A DNA stretch of 64,000 nucleotides from Haliclona indistincta (Eukaryota > Porifera > Demospongiae > Haplosclerida > Chalinidae), in contig OZ024783.1 of assembly GCA_964017065.1 (NCBI GenBank), forward strand, positions 16,688,561-16,752,560. Direction: 5' to 3'. A model generated the notes under the pieces. It was not told where the DNA came from and did no database searches. It worked only from the letters and a program-made list of their open reading frames with translations. This document shows, piece by piece, positions 56,186 through 64,000 of this stretch; positions within the stretch are counted from its first letter, which is position 1; every line of letters begins with the position of its first letter. Position numbers and translations under genes: made by a program.

Positions 56186-56655
56186 ACTCTTAGCAGCTGC
56201 TTCCTGTAGCACATGATCATGTATCTGGATGTTGTACAGCAAACTTCGTAGTACTATTATGCATGTGTGTTCTTTAAAAAAAGTGTTTCAAGAAGCATTT
56301 CGTAATGGGCGTGTATAGCAGTGGATACGGGCGCAGGGGCGCTACAGTACCGGCCGCCTGGTTGTGGACGGTAGTTTCGCGGTGGGTATATACTGTTGTT
56401 GCACTGGTTATCCCGGTAGTTATCCTGGCACAGTTATTCGCTGCTGTTGTTATCCCGTGGTTATCCTGTAGTTACACGCAAGTTGCACTGGCCATGTATA
56501 ACCACCGCCTAACCATAGAAACATATCCTGAAGTTAGCCTGCCAGTATAACCACGGTATAACTCAGTTATCGACGCCAGTGCAACCACAGGGTAACTGTG
56601 TTGCACGGTGGGAATACTGTGGTTATAACTGTCAGGATTACCATCTTTTTACGTA
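56186..56655. other. Right arm of the 8.2-kb insertion with GGTTATCC-type motifs
   Basis: About ten copies of GGTTATCC, GTTATCCTG, GGTTATAC or their inverses between 56400 and 56640, mirroring those at 48480-48660. Such subterminal repeats usually bind a transposase. Confidence 0.5.
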
Positions 56656-56661
56656 GTGTTC

Positions 56662-58104
56662 TCACTGCTAAGAGGCTGAAAACCACCATATCTGCTTTTA
56701 CCCAATAGAAATGCTGAGTGTAGTGTCATACCATTCACATTAAAAGCAGCTACACCAGTGGGAGCTGTTAGCAATACCAGTACATCATCAGGCTCTACTG
56801 ATCCAGACTGCTTGATCAACCTAATAGTATCAGACTGTATCAACCTAATCACATGATACTTGCCCACACCACCAGGACCACTCAAGAACACTCTATATGG
56901 CTTGATATGTTCACCATTCTTCATAGCTAATACTGTTTGCTTACACCAGTGCCTATGGTACATGATCATTGCTCTTTGCTTACTATTCAGACCTCTCATT
57001 AGCTCTCTATACTCATCAGGTGGTATTACAGCAGGATTAGCAGCACCTTCATATCTAACACTCAAACCACCTGAACCTGTAGTACTACCTTGTACTAGGT
57101 TAGCATTGTCTATCAAATCTTGTTCAGCTAGTTCAGTCAGTGTCTCAGCACCTTGCTCTGCTGCTTGTGCATTATTAGCTTCAGTACTAGGGGCTATCTG
57201 ACACCAGGCATGCTCAGGTCTATTATCATCATCAACTTCAATATTTTCAATATCCTCATCTGTCACAACAGCTCTTTCCTGCTCATAATGCTCAGCATAA
57301 CTAGCACAACCACCCAGTAGATCATTCTCCTCAACATACCATGGATAATACAACATCAGCTTTGCTCTATACCAATTGCTAACATCACTATCTTTATTGT
57401 ACTTCCTGAACCTAATCACAGCTTGTCTTCTACGTTCATTCATCTGACCATAGCCACCAGTTAGTGTAATCTTCTTAGTGCTACCCTCACTACTAGCGTC
57501 TGGTAATTCATCATTGTATACTTCATCATCATTCTTATTGTAACATGTAGAATATGAGGCAGCAAATTCAGCTAAACACATGTTTTTCAGTCGTCTTGGT
57601 CTATGCATGTATCTGTCTACTAAACTCTTTTGAAATACATCAGTATCTTCACCATCCAGCTGATCTATTGCATCACGTCCCTTAAGAACAGCAATTCTAT
57701 CTTTCTTAATGTTGGTGTCAACAAACACTACAGCCCTACTCAACTGTTTCATAGGCAATGACAGCAACCTATAAACTGCTTCCTGAGCACTAATCTCCCT
57801 GTGATCTAGAAATGCTGAACCAATCTTTCTCAGCTGTGTTCTAAGCTCATCTCTTCTCACTTCAGCTGCTACCTGCTTTAGCAACACACCCATTGATTTC
57901 TCTGTCTTCATTATGTATGAAGCCACATACATCACACAGGCATAGGCATCTAGTACATACTGTATATCCATGTTAGCTTGCCATGCTAGCATAACAGAGG
58001 GATTGTAGTTATTAACATTCTGCTCATTAGGTTCACGCTTCAACAACACAACATTACCACCCTTAGTGACCTGTAGTGCTTTAACATACTCATCTCTATC
58101 AACA
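56662..58104 (-). pseudogene. Helentron Rep tyrosine region and helicase N-part
   Basis: Continues the Rep in a shifted frame from about 58104 ([18 protein letters not shown]). The Rep tyrosines lie in [15 protein letters not shown] near 57950. The PIF1 helicase then begins, with Walker A as [11 protein letters not shown] near 56860: the residue after the lysine is Tyr instead of Ser/Thr, probably inactivating. The frame runs [10 protein letters not shown] and then enters foreign DNA at the 8.2-kb insertion, stopping after three residues. The continuation is at 48458. Confidence 0.85.
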
Positions 58105-58107
58105 CTA

Positions 58108-61100
58108 GCTTATAGTCAGTACATCATCAATAGTGGCATTAGGGTCACAGTCTAGTAGCACTTGCCGTACTTTACTCAAGACAATGTGGACGTCCTCATA
58201 AACTTTTTCATCACTACATGGTCTAGCAATGACTGTACTGGGGCTAGGAGGATGGGGGAAATTGAACCTGCAGCGCTTGTTTCTCTTACAATACGATGAA
58301 TGTCTATGCTGCTGGACCATCAACAAAAGCTCTTTCAATTTACAGTCATTAGGCGGAATAGCACATGACACATACTGATCAATGAATGCACACACATCTT
58401 CATTACTATCCACACCATACTTTGGAGCATCTTTCACCCACAGCACACAATGAGCATGTGGTGACCCTCTAGACTGAAACTCAACTCTTATAGCATAATC
58501 AACAATCTCACCCAAAGGCTTAGCTTTAGACTTTAGTACATCTTGGAAGAAACTATTCAACCTGTACTGAAAGTGTCTAGCTGCTGTCACAGGGTTGCGT
58601 CTTAACCAGTTACTCTTCTCATCAAATGACAATGCTGCTACATCCTCATCACTATAACACACACCATACTGTCTAGCAATGATCTGTATCATATCAGGCC
58701 ACTTCATATCAGCTGCTGACAGAGTGAAAAACCATGTGGGAGTACCAAGTTGCCTTATCATTGCTAACAAGTCATAAAATGTACGCTGGTAATATGGTGG
58801 GGAACCTCTAACATTCTTCAAAAACCTGTAAGCTTTGTCATTGCGTACATTATCACTCATAAATGATCTGCCTTTCACTTGAGAAGCTGTAATCTGCTGG
58901 GTAGGCTTCTGTCTCCATGCAAAGTTATTACCATCATCAAGCACTTGCTTACATTCAACAATATACTGAGCAACAAACAGGTAATCCAAGTCTCTAGCAA
59001 ATCTACCATCAATATCCTGTAGACGTGCATTGAAATACTTCCTGTAGGTAATCTTTCTTTGCCTTTTTTTACCAAAACCACCTTCACCATAGCAAAACTT
59101 ATCAGGGTTACACATGAGCTCAAAGTTGGGATCTGACATTATGAACAATGGTTTCTGTCCTTCAGCTGGGGCAATGCTCACTATCTGGTCAGGGTTCTCT
59201 AGTGACATCATACTAGCATGAGTACCACCAGTAATCTCTAGTCTGTGCTGATCACCTGCTGCTATAGTCTCATCATCGATCTCGTCACATTCATTATCAT
59301 TGGATACTGGGAGGGTATCGCTAGTAACAGTATTGTCTAGAATGTCATCAAGACCAACAAAGTGATATTGCATTATCAACCCAAGGCTCAGTGACTGCTC
59401 ACATACATCATTGATAGGATTATTCACAGCAATACTGGTACCATCCTCATTAGCACAGAACACAATAATGTTCACATCAAACATGTTACACATGACTGAT
59501 ATAGCAATACTATCACCCCAGGCACCTTCACTTAATCTTCTAACATACTTCTGATAGCGCAGCTCTTGCTGTACTACAGGGTCTGTAATGGACTCAATGT
59601 AAGCATCTTCCTCATCAGGTGGTTCATTATCAGCATTATACCCATCACTGCTAGATACTGACTGATGCACAAAGTCACTAAAGAAATCACCATAACGTGA
59701 CAAGTACTGGCACACAGCTTGTCTCAGACTACTAGCATCAACAACATCACGACCTAGATACTGAAGCTGGTAAGCACATGCACTGAACAAACAATTACCA
59801 TCACTAGGCACATCATGTATTTCAAATCCTTCCTTTCTAGCAAACACTTTCAATGCATTAGTATAATATGACACTGGATCACTAGAGTTGACTGAACTAT
59901 CACTAGCAATGGGTGGGTCAGAACCTTCATTAAACACGGCAACATCAGTATTTTCATCATTTTCCATGCTCTCTGGCTGCTCTAACATGCTCATAACAAG
60001 CTCTTCATCATCAGCAGCGGCACTCTCTACCCAATCATCAGTAATATCTACATCAGCATACAATGTGTTGTTTGCTTTAAGCCATTTCAATGCATTGATC
60101 AATTTCTGAGGGGACACATAGTCATACAAATAGTGACCTTTGTACGATAGCTTGCGCTTTAGTTTCAATGGCACTAGCTCACACTCAGAAGGCAATCTTG
60201 GTAACATTGTACACACACGATCTATCTTAGATGGTACATTAACAGCAGGACCATGTATACACCTCTGTTTACCACTAGGCAGTGCTACCATCTTCATGAA
60301 GGGTACACGCAGTGATATTAATCTTTGCTCTAATGCATTCAAACATGATAGCTCAGTAGGCTCACTATCTAGTTCCATACCATTAGCTTTAGCTTGCACA
60401 GGCAGGTTACCTCTAGACAAAGCCCCATCACATGTCTTACACACCCACTGTTTACCTTCACTAGTAACATAGATATGCTCACACAATCCCCCCAACAACT
60501 CTGGGCTAGCTTTAGTGTACTTGGTAGGATTGAAACCAATAACTGAATGCCTGTACAACATCCTATGACAACATGTACACACATAGTCTGGACCCATTCT
60601 CACTTTTGCTAAGAATTCCCTGATAACTACACCAATTGGTTTACTTTCAGCTCTAGCAGTAGCCATATGACATTTAGATTTGATCCTACGGTCAATAACT
60701 TGTTGTTCACTTTCCTTTAGTCTACAATCAGCCATATGCTCTTTGTTGCTAGTTCTACGCTCAGTAGTATCTTTCACGCTTTCTTTTGACCTGAGTTCTG
60801 CCATACGCTCTTTGTTCTTAGTTCTACGGTCAGCTCTATCTTCCACGCTTTCTTTTAGTCTACAATCAGCCATATGCTCTTTGTTGCTAGTTCTACGCTC
60901 AGTACTATCTTTCACGCTTTCTTTTGACCTGAGTTCTGCCATACGCTCTTTGTTCTTAGTTCTACGGTCAGCTCTATCTTCCACGCTTTCTTTTAGTCTA
61001 CAATCAGCCATATGCTCTTTGTTGCTAGTTCTACGCTCAGTACTATCTTTCACGCTTTCCTTTGACCTGAGTTCTGCCATATGCTCTTTGTTCTTAGTTA

Positions 61101-61572
61101 TACGGCCAGCTCTATCTTCCACGCTTTCTTTTAGTCTACAATCAGCCATATGCTCTTTGTTGCTAGTTCTACGCTTAGTACTATCTTTCACGCTTTCCTT
61201 TGACCTGAGTTCTGCCATATGCTCTTTGTTCTTAGTTATACGGTTAGCTCTATCTTCCACGCTTTCCTTTAGTCTACAATCAGCCATATGGACTTTGTTG
61301 TTAGTTCTACGCTCAGCTGTATCTTCCACGCTTTCTTCCAACCTAATTTTAGCTATGTGTCGCTTAGTTTTAGCTGTACGCTCAGCTTTACATTCTTCGC
61401 TCTCAAGGGCTCTCTTTCTAGACATACGCAACCTTTCACTCACTCTCCGTACTTCACTTTTCAACTCACTTTTACCTTTCTTGACAAAGAACACGTGTCC
61501 ACATTTCTGACAGACAGATCTTCTACAGTGTTCCACGGAAGAACAAGACGGGCAAACTTTTGTTAACGCCAT
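58108..61572 (-). pseudogene. Helentron Rep N-part: zinc ribbon, coiled repeats, OTU protease, HUH nuclease
   Basis: Starts at ATG 61572; the open frame extends 18 codons further up without an ATG. A CxxC...CxxC zinc ribbon (CPSCSS ... CQKC) comes first, then charged 46-residue tandem repeats (KEHMADCRLKESVEDR) to about 60700, a cysteine-rich Helitron-associated region, an OTU protease domain near residue 585 with the catalytic motif SDGNCLFSACA, and the Helitron_like_N/Rep domain with HUH motif SPHAHCVLW near residue 1041. The frame ends at a stop just before the Rep continuation, which follows in a different frame from 58104, so a one-base indel has split the protein. Rep nicks and joins DNA in rolling-circle transposition. 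Confidence 0.85.
60690..61400 (-). repeat. Coding tandem repeat in Helentron Rep, 46-residue unit
   Basis: A 138-bp unit repeats about five times and codes two alternating half-units (MADCRLKESVEDR... and MAELRSKESVKDS...). The copies are over 90% alike by eye, so the array is young or homogenised. It encodes highly charged helices. Confidence 0.85.
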
Positions 61573-61626
61573 TTTCAAAACACATTTGGTACGGGTACCG
61601 GGTCTACTCGTACAGGGTACAGGCAC

Positions 61627-61893
61627 ACATAATAATAATTATAATTATAATAATTATTATGCGCGCCTTCCTTTGTTACTATTATTAAAAATCTAAAAAA
61701 ATAATTATGATGCGCGCGCATTTTGTCACGTGTATGTACTACCTGTAGCTAGCTGTAGTTAATAAAACAAGGTGATGTAGTTGACAATGCATGGTGCACA
61801 CTACAATTTACATGCATACAGGGTACACAAACATGCAGCAGTACTACAGCAGCCAATCAGATTGTTTAGCGTACCCTATGTTGACGTAGACGA
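61627..61893. other. Divergent intergenic region between Rep and the RPA-like gene
   Basis: Very AT-rich (TAATTATAATTATAATAATT) with two GCGCGC patches. It probably holds both promoters. No clear TATA box for the minus-strand Rep could be singled out. Confidence 0.35.
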
Positions 61894-61916
61894 CCAATAG
61901 CCAGTTACCTATAAAA
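61894..61916 (+). promoter_or_regulatory. CCAAT and TATA boxes for the RPA-like gene
   Basis: CCAAT at 61894-61898 and TATAAAA at 61910-61916 on the plus strand, placing a start near 61940, just before the first leader cassette. Rep starts 338 bp away on the other strand, so this intergenic region serves two divergent genes. Confidence 0.5.
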
Positions 61917-61963
61917 CCATCTAACAGACAGTACAGACTAGTTGTCTAGTTCTGGTCTTTCTT

Positions 61964-63456
61964 GTGACTGCGCTATTGCTAATCTATCCTTCGCCGGTGA
62001 CAATTTCATAAAATTTAATTCCCGCTATTTCTCCGTCTGTGTTCTTTTGTTCGCTGCACTGAACTAGCCCGACGACACCGGCATTACGACCGCTCGGAAT
62101 CCTCACAGCGGCGCTGGACAGATCTATATCTGACGCCGTCCACTGAGAGATTCCACTTGACCCATCTGCCTGACTTGGGTACGTATAAAGCATGTCTGCA
62201 TTAGTATTGCCATTTTTATTACTACATTCATCATGCAGGACACTGTTGCTAATCTATTCCTTCGCCCGTGACAATTTCCCGCTATTCCTATACTCCGTCT
62301 GTTTTCGCAGAACTCACCCGACGGCACCGGCATTGCGACCGCTCGCATCCTCACAGTGTGTCTGGACAGATCTGACACCGTCTACTGAGGGATCAGTTCC
62401 ACGTGACTCATCTGCCTGACCTAGGTACGTATACTGCACATGTACATGCATCCACAGTATGTCTACTTTAGTACTAGTATTGCCATTTTTATTACTACAT
62501 TCATCATGCAGGACACTGTTGCTAATCTATTCCTTCGCTGGTGACAATTTCCCGCTATTCTTCCGTCTGTGTTCGAACTCACCCGCGACGGCACCGGCAT
62601 TGCGACTGCTCGGAATCCTCACCGCAGCGGGTCTGGACAGATCTGACACCGTCTACTGAGAGATTCCACTTGACTCATCTGCCTGACCTAGGTACGTATA
62701 CTGCACATGTACATGCATCCACAGTATGTCTACATTAGTATTGCCATTTATATTACTACATTCATCATGCAGGACACTGTTGCTAATCTATTCCTTCGCC
62801 CGTGACAATTTCCCGCTATTCCTATCCTCCGTCTGTTTTCGCCGAACTCACCCGACGGCACCGGCATTGCGACCGCTCGGAATCCTCACAGTGGGTCTGG
62901 ACAGATCTGACACCGTCTACTAAGGGATCAGTTCCACTTGACTCATCTGCCTGACCTAGGTACGTTATGTACATGCATCCACAGTATGTCTACTTTAGTA
63001 TTGCCATTTTTATTACTACATTCATCGTGCAGGACACTGTTGCTAATCTATTCCCCGCTATTCTTCCGTCTGTGTTCGAACTCACCCGACGGCACCGGCA
63101 TTGCGACCGCTCGCATCCTCACAGTGGGTCTGGACAGATCTGACACCGTCTACTGAGAGATTCCACTTGACTCATCTGCCTGACTTGGGTACGTATACTG
63201 CACATGTACATGCATCCACAGTATGTCTACATTAGTATTGCCATTTATATTACTACATTCATCATGCAGGACACTGTTGCTAATCTATTCCTTCGCCGGT
63301 GACAATTTCCTGCTATTGCTCAGTCTGTGACATCGTCCACTGAGAGATTCCACTTGACTCATCTGCCTGACCTGGGTACGTATACCGCACATGTACATGC
63401 ATCCACAGTATGTCTACATTAGTATTGCCATTTTTATTACTTCATTCATCATGCAG
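61964..63456 (+). repeat. Six tandem leader-exon cassettes (about 190-275 bp each)
   Basis: Cassettes start at about 61964, 62239, 62512, 62773, 63033 and 63270. Each has an exon-like part opening GACACTGTTGCTAATCTATT and ending CTGACCTAG or CTGACTTGG, a donor (GTACGTA, once GTACGTT), and a short intron-like part ending ATCATGCAG or ATCGTGCAG. The exon-like parts contain no ATG; the intron-like parts contain several. The last acceptor (63456) leads straight into the RPA-like coding exon. Confidence 0.8.
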
Positions 63457-63474
63457 GACTCAGGCCATAGCATA

Positions 63475-64000
63475 ATGTCTTGTAGAAGGAAACTAGATTT
63501 CTCTACTTCACCACCTAATAAGCGACCATTGATCCTGACGCCAAGCAAAGTTTCACGTGCATCAGCTCAGGCCACGATAAGCGCACTAGTCACATCTCTT
63601 TCACCGCAGCACGATGACTGCTTTCAAGGAGAGCTTTCAGATGGCGAAGGTGTAATCCAACTTGTTGGCTTCGAAGACAAACAAAGAGAGGAGCTCCACG
63701 ATTATTTACTAAAGAAAACAGCAGTTGTAATCCGCAAGTGCCAAATCCAAAGCTCTGTCTACAAAGGAACTGAAAAACTCAGAGTTGTGATCAAATCTTA
63801 CTCAACCATTGAACAGGCAAGTTCAGAAGATCAGATTGTGATTGAAGACCAAGAGTTGAACGTTCTGGGAAGTCCACTGATTTCATTGAAGGATTTAGCA
63901 AAGTTCAACGAGTTTGATCGAGTTACAGTAAGAGTAACAGTCATTGAAATGCAGGAACCTAGAACAGTTTCAAACTCTAAAGTCAAACAGGATATCATGC
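63475..64000 (+). CDS. RPA-like OB-fold protein, N-terminal part
   Basis: An exon begins at 63457 after a good acceptor. ATG at 63475 opens a frame that stays open to the window end (175 codons). It starts MSCRRKLDFSTSPPNKRPLI, a basic, nuclear-type leader. A first OB-like segment (about residues 40-125) is followed by LKDLAKFNEFDRVTVRVTVI, which resembles the DNA-binding OB folds of replication protein A large subunits. Animal and plant Helitrons often carry such a single-strand-binding gene, and this one is divergent from a Helentron Rep, so it may be that element's gene. A host RPA relative is the alternative. Confidence 0.6.
   Translation, partial: MSCRRKLDFSTSPPNKRPLILTPSKVSRASAQATISALVTSLSPQHDDCFQGELSDGEGVIQLVGFEDKQREELHDYLLKKTAVVIRKCQIQSSVYKGTEKLRVVIKSYSTIEQASSEDQIVIEDQELNVLGSPLISLKDLAKFNEFDRVTVRVTVIEMQEPRTVSNSKVKQDIM

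Larger units (their letters stand above)
48459..56661. mobile_element. 8.2-kb composite insertion in the Helentron helicase
   Basis: The helicase reading is broken between SSEN and TLRSK. GTGTTC occurs on both sides (48453-48458 and 56656-56661), a direct repeat of at least 6 bp. The insert ends share an imperfect inverted repeat (AAAAGGATGGTTACCC at 48473 and, inverted, GGATTACCATCTTTTT before 56650). Both ends are rich in GTTATCC/GGTTATAC-like motifs. Without gypsy-2 it is about 2.8 kb with no transposase. Family not assigned. Confidence 0.65.
43632..61572 (-). mobile_element. Helentron (Helitron2-type rolling-circle transposon), dismembered
   Basis: Minus-strand pieces in order: zinc ribbon, repeats, OTU and HUH Rep (61572-58108), Rep tyrosine region and helicase N-part (58104-56656), helicase C-part and endonuclease start (48458-46982), endonuclease middle (47015-46747) and endonuclease C-terminus (43731-43632). 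Two later elements split it, at 48459-56661 and 43736-46746. There are frameshifts near 58106 and near 47015. The combination Rep-PIF1 helicase plus a C-terminal endonuclease defines Helentrons. The termini were not located. The RPA-like gene at 63475 may belong to it. Confidence 0.85.

Noticed and set aside
56305..56550. 81-aa ORF with hydrophobic stretch
   Set aside because: Translation of the GGTTATCC-rich end of the 8.2-kb insertion; no support as a gene.
60680..61510. 276-aa plus-strand ORF (SLQSAICSLLLVLRS repeats)
   Set aside because: Antisense of the Helentron Rep coding repeats; hydrophobic only because it mirrors charged helices.
62192..63156. 65-84 aa ORFs with repeated LPFLLLHSSCRTLLLIYSF
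   Set aside because: They run across the intron-like parts and splice sites of the leader cassettes. The repetition reflects the tandem units, not a protein family.

Overview
The window is animal nuclear DNA. Its host genes have many short GT-AG introns and encode metazoan domain combinations: a secreted SRCR protein, and an ankyrin-Roc-COR-Death signalling protein. It is AT-rich and crowded with transposons of nearly every class. Short introns, an SRCR gene and a kinase-less Roco/Death gene would fit a sponge (demosponge), but that assignment is inference from gene style and no species marker is present.

Layout. (1) 1-2067: the 3' end of a frameshifted Ty3/gypsy element. (2) 2087-4083, minus strand: a secreted SRCR gene rebuilt here as six phase-compatible exons with a TATA box; its 3' part lies past the gypsy LTR. 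(3) 4.5-12.5 kb: foldback and MITE elements, a 1-kb tandem duplication and decayed coiled-coil exons. (4) 12717-37436, plus strand: one 25-kb gene of 11 exons encoding ankyrin repeats, a Roc GTPase, a COR domain and a C-terminal Death domain, the DAPK1 order without the kinase. Its introns hold two TTAA-flanked MITEs, an 8-bp-TSD hAT MITE, an apparently intact piggyBac and an apparently intact Ty3/gypsy. Exon 3 carries a frameshift. (5) 38-43.5 kb: foldback elements, a tetranucleotide array, a hAT transposase remnant and a 33-bp minisatellite.

(6) 43632-61572, minus strand: a dismembered Helentron (Helitron2-type) coding for zinc ribbon, OTU protease, HUH Rep, PIF1 helicase and apurinic-like endonuclease. 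It is cut twice. A 3.0-kb TIR element with a 4-bp target duplication sits in its endonuclease and carries a spliced Ulp1/SENP-type protease gene. An 8.2-kb insertion sits in its helicase and itself contains a full-length gypsy with LTRs I read as identical. (7) 61.9-64.0 kb, plus strand: a CCAAT/TATA promoter divergent from Rep, six tandem leader cassettes that each keep a donor and acceptor and lack ATG in the exon-like part, then the start of an RPA-like OB-fold gene running off the window, possibly the Helentron's own single-strand-binding gene.

The most unusual items are the Ulp1-carrying TIR element, the tandem leader-exon array, and the ankyrin-Roc-COR-Death gene with its duplicated ankyrin exons. 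All exon models rest on splice consensus, open frame and phase agreement read by eye; none has been checked against transcripts or databases.
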